Source: Pantoea stewartii subsp. stewartii
GTDB lineage: Bacteria; Pseudomonadota; Gammaproteobacteria; Enterobacterales; Enterobacteriaceae
Reading direction: 5' to 3'
DNA: 32,415 nucleotides
NCBI RefSeq assembly: GCF_008801695.1
Contig: NZ_VZPF01000061.1
Coordinates: 1-32,415 of the forward strand
Within the stretch, counting starts at the first letter, position 1. Every line of letters starts with the position of its first letter. The position numbers and the translations under genes are program-made. Shown in pieces: positions 25,861-32,415 of the stretch. Below the pieces are notes generated by a model. The model made no database searches and was not told where the DNA came from. It worked only from the letters and a program-made list of their open reading frames with translations.

Positions 25861-27363
25861 TTAGCGACGGCGACCGCCAAACAGGCTGCCCAGCACGCCG
25901 CGAATAATCTGGTTAGTAATCTGTCGTCCCGCGCTTTTTGCCATGGTTTGCACCACGCCATCCCGCTTGCCGCCGCGCGGACCGGTGCTGCCAAACAGGA
26001 TGTCTTTTAATCCCCCCAGAATACCGTCATCGACCGCCACCGTGTTGCCTTTGGCTTCGGGCGCATTGGCTTTCTCACTGGCGGCCTGCACGCCCTGTTG
26101 CAGACGTTCGTAAGCCGATTCCCGATCGATTTCCGTGTCGTATTTGCCCGACAGCGGAGAATGGTTGATCATCCCGTTGCGCTCGTCCGTATTTACCGGC
26201 CCCATGCGTGAGCCGGGAGCGATCACCATCGCCCGTTCCACCACCGACGGGCTGCCTTTGGCATCCAGAAAGGAGATCAGCGCTTCGCCGGTGCCCAGCG
26301 CCTGGATCGCCTCTACGGTCGTAAAGGCAGGATTGGCGCGCAGGGTTTCGGCGGCGGTTTTCACCGCTTTCTGATCGCGCGGGGTAAAAGCGCGCAGCGC
26401 ATGCTGTACCCGGTTGCCTAACTGGCCCAGCACCGTATCCGGAATGTCCGCCGGATTCTGCGTCACGAACCAGATCCCTACGCCTTTGGATCGGATCAGG
26501 CGGATCACCTGCTCGATCTTCTCCAGCAGCACCGGCGGCGCATCGTTAAACAGCAGGTGCGCCTCGTCAAAGAAGAACACCAGCTTCGGTTTGTCCAGAT
26601 CGCCCGCTTCCGGCAGGTATTCATACAGCTCTGACAGCATCCACAGCAGGCTGGTCGCATATAGCTTTGGCATCTGATACAGCTTCTCGGCCGACAGGAT
26701 GTTAATGATGCCCTTGCCGTCGCCGTCGACGCGCATCCAGTCGCTAATTTCCAGCATCGGCTCGCCAAAGAAGTGCTCCGCGCCTTGTTCTTCCAGCGCC
26801 AGCAGCGCGCGCTGGATCGCGCCCACCGAGGCGCTGTTGATATTGCCGTACTGCGTCTGAAAACTTTTCGCGTTATCGCCGATTTACTGCGTCATGGCGC
26901 GCAGGTCTTTAAAATCCAGCAGCAGCAGGCCCTGATCGTCGGCAATACGGAAGATGATCTGCAGCACGCCGCTCTGTACCTCGTTCAGGTTCAGCAGCCG
27001 TGCCAGCATCAGCGGGCCCAGATCCGACACGGTCGCGCGCACCGGATGACCTTTCTCCGCAAAAATGTCCCACAGCACCACCGGATTGCGCTGCGGTTGC
27101 CAGTCGGCCACGCCGATGCTGGCCAGTCGCGCCTGCAGCTTCTCGCTGCTCTGGCCTGCCATCGCCACACCTGTTAGATCGCCTTTCACATCCGCCATAA
27201 ATACCGGCACGCCAATCGACGAAAAGGATTCCGCCAGCTTTTGCAGCGTCACGGTTTTTCCCGTGCCGGTCGCACCGGTGATCAGGCCGTGGCGGTTTGC
27301 CATCTGCGGCAGCAGGTGCAGTTGAACGTCAGGGGTTTGGGCGATAAGCAGGGGAGCGGTCAT
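25861..27363 (-). pseudogene. yjgR: HerA/FtsK-like ATPase YjgR (DUF853), broken by one in-frame stop
   Basis: Two collinear parts of one gene lie in the same frame. The N-terminal part (27363-26884) has Walker A GATGTGKT at residues 30-37. The C-terminal part has Walker [14 protein letters not shown] and the conserved tail with a glycine-rich RRR end. They are separated only by TAA at 26884-26886, in the context [21 protein letters not shown]. Homologues have an aromatic residue there, so a TAT/TAC to TAA change explains it. No frameshift is seen and the sequence after the stop remains well conserved, so the lesion is recent or a sequencing error. Full length would be 500 residues. The function of YjgR is not established. 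Confidence 0.9.
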
Positions 27364-27410
27364 AACGCAGTACTCACAAATAGTCAGTCATGCGTCAAGC
27401 ATAGCCAGCG

Positions 27411-27448
27411 GGGCGGCAGCCGTCAGTAAAGATTGCGTGCTGCCGCCC
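27411..27448. repeat. 10-bp inverted repeat behind the family 5 binding-protein gene
   Basis: GGGCGGCAGC (27411-27420) and GCTGCCGCCC (27439-27448) are exact inverted copies with an 18-nt loop. It lies 7 nt past the stop at 27455, but no T-run follows on either strand, so it may be a stabilising 3' hairpin rather than a terminator. Confidence 0.55.
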
Positions 27449-27454
27449 GGAAAT

Positions 27455-29023
27455 TTACTTCTGCACCTCTTCAAAATTCAGCAGCGTCACGCCAATGCCC
27501 TGCTGGGCGTGCGTCACGTTCTTGCGCAGCGCGACCTGCACCTCGCCCTGCAGCATCACCACGTAAGGCGAGTTCTGCTGAAGCTGCTGTTGCAGCGAGA
27601 AGTAATCGGCCCGGCGCTTCGCGGCATCGCTTTCTCCGGCGGCTTTATGGGTCAGGGCGCTCAGCTCCGGAATATCCCAGCCCACGCGCCAGGCCAGCGT
27701 TTTGCTGCCGTTTGGCACGTTATAGGCGAAGGTACTGGCGTTAGTGTTCGGGTCGATATAGTCCGCGCCCCAGTAGGTAAAGATGGATTCGAACTGACGG
27801 CTGCGCATCTTGCTCCACAGCTCGGATTCCGCCACCGGCTGGATATCCAGATTCACCTCGGCTTTGGCAAAGCTCGACTGCAGCGCCTGGGCAATATCGA
27901 TATACGGCGGCTGATTCACCACCGACAGCGCGATATGCGCGCCAGGCTTAATGCCGCCTTTGGCTAAAATCGCTTTGGCTTTCTCAACATCGTAGTGGAA
28001 CGGTTTGGTCTCCAGCGCGCCGTCAAAGCCCTGCGGCAGGAAGCTCTGATGCACGCGATATTGCCCCTTCAGCAGCTGATTCGCCAGGCTGTCGTAGTCC
28101 ACCAGCCAGCGCGCCGCCTGCCATAAGGCCGGATTTCCCAGCGCAGGCTGCTGCGTGCTTTTGGTGTTAAAGCCCAGGTAGTAGATCAGGCTGGAGGGAA
28201 AGGCCGCGATGTGCACATTGGGATCGCTTTTCAGCGAGGCCAGCTGATCCGGCCCCAACTGGTACGCCGCATCCACATCGCCCTGCTGGATCAACAGCCG
28301 ACGGGTGCCCGGATCGGCCACGCCTTTCAGCAGCACCCGTTTCAGGTGCGCTTTCTGGGTGCTGTTGGGATTGGCCTCCAGCACCAGCGCCTGCAGGGGC
28401 ACGAACTGTTTGATCGCATAGGCCGCGCTGCCCGCCGAGTGGGTTTTCAGCCAGCCGTTGCCGTAATCATTACTGGCGGCATGCGACTGCGCCAGCTTGC
28501 TGTCGACAATGGAGGAGACCGGCGCGGTCAACAGGCGCAGGGCCAGATCCTGGCCGATTTGTGCCGGCCAGCGTAGCTCCAGTTGATGATCGTTGATCAC
28601 GGTGAACTGCTGGTCGATATTCTCCGGCGTCCAGCCAAATTCACTCAGGATAAATGAGGGCGCTTTGTTCAGCTTCACCGCGCGGGTAAAGGAGAACACC
28701 ACGTCCTTCGCCGTTAACGGATTGCCGCTGGCAAAACGCGCCTGCGGGTTCAGGTCAAACACCAGACTGTTTGGGGTTTTACCCGGCTGCCAGCGCAGCG
28801 CCGCCAGCGGGGACAGCTTCTGCGGATCCTGATGGTCCGGCTCCAGTAACATCTGGTAGATGTTGCGCAGGCTGCTGTTGCTGACGGTTTCAAAGCTTTC
28901 CGCCGGGTCAAAGCTGATAATGCCGTCCAGCGGCACGGCGACCACGAACGTATCTTTTGGCGTTGCCGCGTGGGCGGCAGAGGAGAGAGCAAGGGCAGTA
29001 AGCAGGAGCAGCGGTTTGTGCAT
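27455..29023 (-). CDS. ABC transporter solute-binding protein, family 5 (peptide/opine type)
   Basis: A 522-residue periplasmic binding protein. The signal peptide is MHKPLLLLTALALSSAAHA. The mature part shows the SBP_bac_5 pattern: GIISFDPAESFET, LVFDLNPQARFASGNPLTAKDVVFSFTRA, LKGQYRVHQSFLPQG and FESIFTYWGADYIDPNT. Such receptors bind oligopeptides, dipeptides or similar compounds. No permease or ATPase genes lie beside it, so it is an orphan and must use a transporter encoded elsewhere. Ligand unknown. Confidence 0.9.
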   Translation of the reverse strand: MHKPLLLLTALALSSAAHAATPKDTFVVAVPLDGIISFDPAESFETVSNSSLRNIYQMLLEPDHQDPQKLSPLAALRWQPGKTPNSLVFDLNPQARFASGNPLTAKDVVFSFTRAVKLNKAPSFILSEFGWTPENIDQQFTVINDHQLELRWPAQIGQDLALRLLTAPVSSIVDSKLAQSHAASNDYGNGWLKTHSAGSAAYAIKQFVPLQALVLEANPNSTQKAHLKRVLLKGVADPGTRRLLIQQGDVDAAYQLGPDQLASLKSDPNVHIAAFPSSLIYYLGFNTKSTQQPALGNPALWQAARWLVDYDSLANQLLKGQYRVHQSFLPQGFDGALETKPFHYDVEKAKAILAKGGIKPGAHIALSVVNQPPYIDIAQALQSSFAKAEVNLDIQPVAESELWSKMRSRQFESIFTYWGADYIDPNTNASTFAYNVPNGSKTLAWRVGWDIPELSALTHKAAGESDAAKRRADYFSLQQQLQQNSPYVVMLQGEVQVALRKNVTHAQQGIGVTLLNFEEVQK

Positions 29024-29120
29024 GGCGGTTATCCTTAATGATTGATAACCCTACTGTAACCCGCGCCAGAACAGGTCAAAATGCCGGTTTGTTCTGAGCT
29101 ATGCCAGTTTCGTCTTAGCT

Positions 29121-29145
29121 GATAAGCCGCCCGTTAAGGGCGGCT
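29121..29145 (-). terminator. marC terminator
   Basis: On the - strand AGCCGCCC and GGGCGGCT (29125-29132 with 29138-29145, 5-nt loop) are followed by TATC. The stem is strong but the T-tract is short. Confidence 0.6.
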
Positions 29146-29152
29146 CAGATCG

Positions 29153-29821
29153 TCAGTGGAAGTTGTGAATCACTTCCAGCACGCCGTTGATAATGAACTG
29201 CACGCCCATGCACACCAGCAGAAAGCCCATCAGACGCGATATCGCCTCGATGCCGCCTTTGCCCACCAGGCGCATAATCGCCCCTGAACTGCGCAGGGAA
29301 ATCCATAAAATCACGCTCACCACCAGGAACGTCAGCACCGGCGCGACGTTAATGACCCAGGCCGGAAAATCCACCCCGCTGCGCACGGTAGACGCCGAGG
29401 AGATGATCATCGCGATCGTCCCCGGCCCGGCGGTGCTCGGCATCGCCAGCGGCACAAAGGCGATGTTCACCGGCTCCTGCGCGGTTTCCAGCTCATCGTG
29501 CTTGTGTTTGGCTTCGACCGAATGGCCCACCGGCTTCGCCGGAAACAGCATCCGAAAACCTATAAACGCCACGATCAGTCCGCCCGCGATGCGCAGCCCC
29601 GGAATGGAGATGCCGAACGTATGCAGCACCGCGCTGCCCGCGTACCAGGCCACCATCATGATGGCGAACACATAGATGCTCGCCTGCAGGGCCTGACGGT
29701 TGCGCTCCCGAAAATTCATCTCACCGGCCAGGCCCAAAAACAGCGCCACGGTGGTGAGCGGGTTGGCGAGCGGCAGGATCACCACCAGCCCCAACCCGAT
29801 TGCTTTGATTAGCTCCAGCAT
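29153..29821 (-). CDS. marC: MarC-family inner-membrane protein
   Basis: A 222-residue protein with six hydrophobic segments and the MarC signatures [57 protein letters not shown] and [18 protein letters not shown]. It is near-identical in length and pattern to E. coli MarC (221 residues) as I recall it. No marRAB genes lie beside it here. MarC was once thought to affect multidrug resistance, but its function is unknown. Confidence 0.93.
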   Translation of the reverse strand: MLELIKAIGLGLVVILPLANPLTTVALFLGLAGEMNFRERNRQALQASIYVFAIMMVAWYAGSAVLHTFGISIPGLRIAGGLIVAFIGFRMLFPAKPVGHSVEAKHKHDELETAQEPVNIAFVPLAMPSTAGPGTIAMIISSASTVRSGVDFPAWVINVAPVLTFLVVSVILWISLRSSGAIMRLVGKGGIEAISRLMGFLLVCMGVQFIINGVLEVIHNFH

Positions 29822-29833
29822 GCCTTATTCCGC

Positions 29834-30469
29834 TTAGTGTTTAGGCCGTTCCAGCGCTTCCAGCAGCTCCGGGAAGAAGTCTTGCAGGATTTCCGGCGTC
29901 ATCAGCTCCGGGTACTGCATCAGGTGCTCGCGGATGCGTTCGTTCACGTCCGGGATCAGGCGCTGTGCCGCATCGCTGGCGCTGATTTTATGCTTCTTCA
30001 TGCTGCGCAGCAGGTCGGCGGGCAGGTTGTCTTCGTCTTCGTTGTCTTCCACCATCTCCAGCGCATCCAGCTCATCGAACATTTCCATCAACGCTTCAGT
30101 TTGAGGCGTGCGGGATTCATATTCGCGCGGATGCTCTTCGGCCATGTAGCGCAACATCAGACGCATCGGCGTGCCATCGGGGGACTTGGGTGGTTCGGCG
30201 GCGAACCAGGTCAGCAGCTGGTGAATGGTGACCTGGTGGACGTGATAACCGTTATCCACCAGTTCGTCGGCCAGCAGTTCAGCGCTTTCGTTTTCAATCA
30301 GGCAGATATGCGTGCGGTTGGGATCGTACTCTTCGAGCCACTGGTAGATCTCTTCGATCACGCCGTCGTCGTACTCGAACTTTTTGTTTACATAGCTCCC
30401 TTCTGACGCATTTACGCAGGCTGTGATCAGGTCTGGATCAAAGTAAATTGCGATGTTGATACCTTTCAT
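29834..30469 (-). CDS. Unrecognised acidic protein with an IS110-transposase-like N-terminus
   Basis: A 211-residue soluble protein I cannot name. Residues 1-90 follow the spacing of the N-terminal RNase-H-like domain of IS110 transposases: strand INIAIYFDPDLITACV, KKFEYDDGVIEEIYQWLEEY, HICLIENESAELLADELVDNGYHVHQVT. E59 lies where the catalytic Glu would be, but the first Asp is Tyr and the later Asp pair is not evident. The middle (about 125-150) is very acidic (ELDALEMVEDNEDEDN) and the C-terminus is helical. ATG 30469 is chosen from AGGA upstream; extension to 30493 has no support. The start of marC lies 13 nt behind its stop, so the two may be co-transcribed. Confidence 0.75.
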   Translation of the reverse strand: MKGINIAIYFDPDLITACVNASEGSYVNKKFEYDDGVIEEIYQWLEEYDPNRTHICLIENESAELLADELVDNGYHVHQVTIHQLLTWFAAEPPKSPDGTPMRLMLRYMAEEHPREYESRTPQTEALMEMFDELDALEMVEDNEDEDNLPADLLRSMKKHKISASDAAQRLIPDVNERIREHLMQYPELMTPEILQDFFPELLEALERPKH

Positions 30470-30616
30470 GCGTGCCGTCCTGTTCAAATCCAAAACATCA
30501 CTATAACGCTCAACGCATTAGGAAGGAAAACTTATGACTTAACGTGTTGCGATACAAGATGATACAGACAGCGGGCGGGGTGCTGACAGGCGGTAAACAG
30601 GCGGAAGGGAAGGGCG

Positions 30617-30644
30617 ATAAACCTGCCAGCGCGGGGCTGGCAGG
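30617..30644 (-). terminator. yjjA terminator
   Basis: On the - strand CCTGCCAGC, a 5-nt loop and GCTGGCAGG are followed by TTTAT, directly behind the yjjA stop at 30651. Confidence 0.82.
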
Positions 30645-30650
30645 CGACGG

Positions 30651-31142
30651 TCAGGAGATAAAGTTTTTACCCTGCTTCAGCACCACGTCACAGGCTTTGG
30701 TTTTGAGCTTCTCGCCCATCGGCGAGTTGCTGAGGCTTTGCAGGTTCAGCTGCTGGCCATTGCCGGTGTTCAGCAGCCCGGCCACGCCCTGGGTGTAATC
30801 CGGTTTCTGCTCCTGTGCCGCGGTGGTATTCAGGCCCAGCTTGCTCAGCACCTGGTCTTTTACCGACTGCACGTTGTTTTTCACCACGTTGTGCTCGACG
30901 CAGTACTGCATCACGCCGGCGGCATTGGTCATGCTGTTGGCGCTCATGGCTTTGTCGTTGCTGTTCAGCAGGCTGGTAATGGAGGACATCGACAGCCCGC
31001 CGTTCTGCTGACCTGCTGCACCGTTGTTTTGCTGGCTGAGCTGGTTGGCGGCACTGCTCAGTTGATCCTGCCAGCTTGCGGCTGACGCATTGCCCGCCAG
31101 CAGCAGGGCTGCCAGGGCGCAGGCGATATGGCGCTTTTTCAT
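30651..31142 (-). CDS. yjjA: DUF2501 secreted protein YjjA
   Basis: A 163-residue DUF2501 protein. The signal peptide is MKKRHIACALAALLLAGNASA. The mature part is rich in Ser/Asn/Gln (ANQLSQQNNGAAGQQNGG), then has the family core MQYCVEHNVV and ends near KTKACDVVLKQGKNF. Two Cys, one in each conserved segment, could form a disulfide. Function unknown. The 175 nt upstream (31143-31317) carry no gene. Confidence 0.88.
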   Translation of the reverse strand: MKKRHIACALAALLLAGNASAASWQDQLSSAANQLSQQNNGAAGQQNGGLSMSSITSLLNSNDKAMSANSMTNAAGVMQYCVEHNVVKNNVQSVKDQVLSKLGLNTTAAQEQKPDYTQGVAGLLNTGNGQQLNLQSLSNSPMGEKLKTKACDVVLKQGKNFIS

Positions 31143-31317
31143 TTCGACCTCGGTTGGGTTTTGTGCTTTGTGTTGCTAAGAGGCAGAGCAGATGAGAAAG
31201 TTCCGACAGAATGGTGAGGAGAAAGCGGTTTGGGAAGATTCTGGGGGCGGCGCAGGGCCGGTTTACCGGGTTCCGTGTGTTTTTTCGCCGCTTAGCGCAC
31301 ATCACAGCGGAATAGAG

Positions 31318-31345
31318 TTGCGCGCCGGGCACGTAACGGTATAAT
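31318..31345 (+). promoter_or_regulatory. leuX promoter
   Basis: TTGCGC (31318-31323), a 16-nt spacer and a perfect TATAAT (31340-31345) precede the tRNA by 28 nt. The bases after the -10 begin CGCC, a GC-rich discriminator typical of stringently controlled stable-RNA promoters. Confidence 0.8.
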
Positions 31346-31373
31346 CGCCAACGTTTTCCGCATCCTCTTCAGT

Positions 31374-31458
31374 GCCGAAGTGGCGAAATCGGTAGACGCA
31401 GTTGATTCAAAATCAACCATCGAAAGATGTGCCGGTTCGAGTCCGGCCTTCGGCACCA
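31374..31458 (+). tRNA. leuX: tRNA-Leu (anticodon CAA)
   Basis: An 85-nt class II tRNA with encoded CCA. The acceptor arms are GCCGAAG (31374-31380) and CTTCGGC (31448-31454). The anticodon stem is GTTGA/TCAAC with loop TTCAAAA, giving anticodon CAA at 31408-31410, which reads UUG. A short variable arm (CATCGAAAGATG) and the T loop TTCGAGT follow. This gene is a well-known integration site for P4-type islands, and an integrase gene lies 164 nt downstream. Its 3' end is intact, as expected when integration restores the tRNA. Confidence 0.97.
31436..31458 (+). other. Probable attachment site (tRNA 3' end) of a genomic island
   Basis: The T loop and 3' acceptor of leuX (from GTTCGAG to GGCACCA) are the usual crossover segment for P4-like integrases. 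The integrase gene follows in the same orientation. The second copy (attR) would lie beyond the window, so the exact core cannot be delimited. Confidence 0.6.
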
Positions 31459-31570
31459 TTAGTACTTCCAAGGCCATCCGAGAAAGTCCAATTATCCCTT
31501 AAAAATCAATGCTTGCAGCGATTTCTACGTCCTGAGTCGTCCGAGGTTGTCCGTTGAAATCCGGATGCCG

Positions 31571-31621
31571 TTGGGGGCATAATTGGGGGCATCTTAACTT
31601 CGATTAGAAATGTGCCCCCAA
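31571..31621 (+). repeat. Three TTGGGGGCA repeats ahead of the integrase gene
   Basis: TTGGGGGCAT occurs at 31571-31580 and 31583-31592 as direct repeats 12 nt apart. TGCCCCCAA (31613-31621) is an inverted copy ending at the base before the integrase ATG. Placement between att and int is that of integrase arm-type or autoregulatory binding sites. Confidence 0.7.
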
Positions 31622-32251
31622 ATGAAGCTCAATGCCAGACAGGTAGAGACCGCAAAGCCAAAAGACAAAACCTATAAAATGGCCGATGGCGGCGGTTTGT
31701 ATCTTGAGGTTTCGGCCAAGGGTTCTAAATACTGGCGCATGAAATACAGACGCCCCTCTGACAAAAAAGAGGATCGCCTCGCTTTTGGTGTTTGGCCTAC
31801 GGTGACTCTGGCTCAGGCTAGGGCAAAACGTGATGAAGCTAAAAAGCTGTTAGTGCAGGGGATTGATCCCAAAGCTGAACAGAAAGAAGCTCAGGCCGAG
31901 AATTCGGGGGCATACACTTTTGAAACCGTTGCTCGTGAATGGCACGCCAGTAACAAGCGCTGGAGTGAAGACCATAGAACGCGCGTTCTTCGCTATCTTG
32001 AGCTTTATATCTTTCCTCATATCGGTTCGTCTGACATTCGTCAGCTCAAAACTAGCCACCTGTTAGCCCCGATTAAAAAAGTTGATGCGAGTGGAAAGCA
32101 TGACGTTGCGCAGCGCCTGCAACAACGCGTCACAGCCATAATGCGTTACGCAGTACAGAACGATTACATCGACTCTAATCCAGCCAGTGATATGGCCGGT
32201 GCGTTATCGACAACCAAAGCACGACACTATCCAGCTTTACCATCTAAATAA
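31622..32251 (+). pseudogene. P4-type tyrosine integrase, truncated by an IS630-family insertion
   Basis: The frame has the N-terminal DUF4102 arm-binding domain (about residues 1-90: KLNARQVETAKPKDKTYKMADGGGLYLEV, then FGVWPTVTLAQARAKRDEAKKLL). The SAM-like core-binding domain follows (about 100-200: TFETVAREWHASNK, RVTAIMRYAVQNDYIDSNPA). It stops after 209 codons, whereas family members have about 390-420. The whole catalytic domain with the R-H-R-Y residues is missing. The last native codons read YPALPS; AAATAA then comes from the inserted element. ATG 31622 is preferred to GTG 31610. The product could bind DNA but not recombine it. Confidence 0.9.
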
Positions 32252-32415
32252 CTGATCCTAATACCGCTACACTTTAGCCAGCCCATGTTTTCCCCCGGGG
32301 AATGGGCTGACGGTATTCATAAAGTGATGGACCTTTTTCAACAGTTGCCACATTGAACTGCACTGGTGATTTCGGGTTATTGTCTCATGAAGCGCCTGCC
32401 ACAACCGTTCGACAT
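32246..32415 (-). mobile_element. IS630-family insertion sequence, one end (partial)
   Basis: Integrase homology ends at a TA dinucleotide (32245-32246), the target of IS630/Tc1-mariner elements. From there on the sequence belongs to an element whose transposase reads leftward. The rest lies beyond the window, so the inverted repeats cannot be compared. Confidence 0.8.
32267..32413 (-). CDS. IS630-family transposase, C-terminal 48 residues (partial)
   Basis: The - strand frame enters from the right edge of the window and ends at TAG 32267-32269. It begins VERLWQALHETITRNHQC, which contains the third acidic residue of the DDE triad in the usual IS630 context (E..W..LH). It ends SPFPGGKHGLAKV, a tail I recall from enterobacterial IS630-family transposases. 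The stop lies about 20 nt from the presumed element end. Confidence 0.85.
   Translation of the reverse strand, partial: VERLWQALHETITRNHQCSSMWQLLKKVHHFMNTVSPFPGGKHGLAKV

Noticed and set aside
31292..31477. 61-codon frame on the - strand across leuX
   Set aside because: It runs antisense through a complete tRNA gene and its promoter. It is a familiar spurious annotation at tRNA genes.

Overview
The window comes from an enterobacterial chromosome. The block pyrI-pyrB-pyrL, argI, rraB, yjgM, valS-holC-pepA and lptF-lptG has the Escherichia coli order and near-identical protein lengths. miaE (absent from E. coli K-12), an SH3-repeat protein and the gene neighbours further right suggest a relative outside Escherichia, perhaps Erwiniaceae. 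That placement is an inference from recalled gene content.

Left part (1-13.8 kb): a chemoreceptor that has lost its sensing half, ridA, the pyrimidine operon with its UTP-sensitive leader and attenuator, argI with an ArgR operator, rraB, miaE, yjgM, the valS-holC pair, pepA, and the divergent lptFG pair for lipopolysaccharide export. This is conserved core genome.

Middle part (13.8-23.2 kb): an accessory catabolic locus. A LacI-type regulator lies between a sugar-type periplasmic binding protein gene on one side and a leftward operon on the other. The operon encodes an ABC ATPase, an RbsC-type permease, a phosphotriesterase-family hydrolase, an amidotransferase-fold protein and an M20 amidohydrolase. 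A PfkB sugar kinase and a BtpA/SgcQ-family protein complete the set. The ATPase has lost its N-terminal third including Walker A, so this transporter is probably dead or borrows another ATPase. A perfect 14-bp palindrome beside a -10 box is the likely LacI operator.

The most striking element lies at 23.2-23.76 kb in what looks like an empty intergenic gap. It is a complete tisB/istR-type SOS-controlled type I toxin-antitoxin locus. It has a 29-codon membrane-toxin gene, a canonical LexA box, a divergent antisense RNA gene with its own promoter and terminator, and an exact 20-nt antisense/target match. A 5' leader element can mask the same target, and a hairpin sequesters the toxin ribosome binding site.

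Right part (23.8-32.4 kb): yjiN (DUF445), an unrecognised secreted protein, a yjgR gene broken by one in-frame stop, an orphan family 5 solute-binding protein, marC, an acidic protein whose N-terminus resembles the IS110 transposase nuclease domain, and yjjA. The window closes with tRNA-Leu(CAA) (leuX), a P4-type integrase gene directly downstream, and an IS630-family element that cuts the integrase at a TA dinucleotide. This is the edge of a genomic island at a classic integration site.
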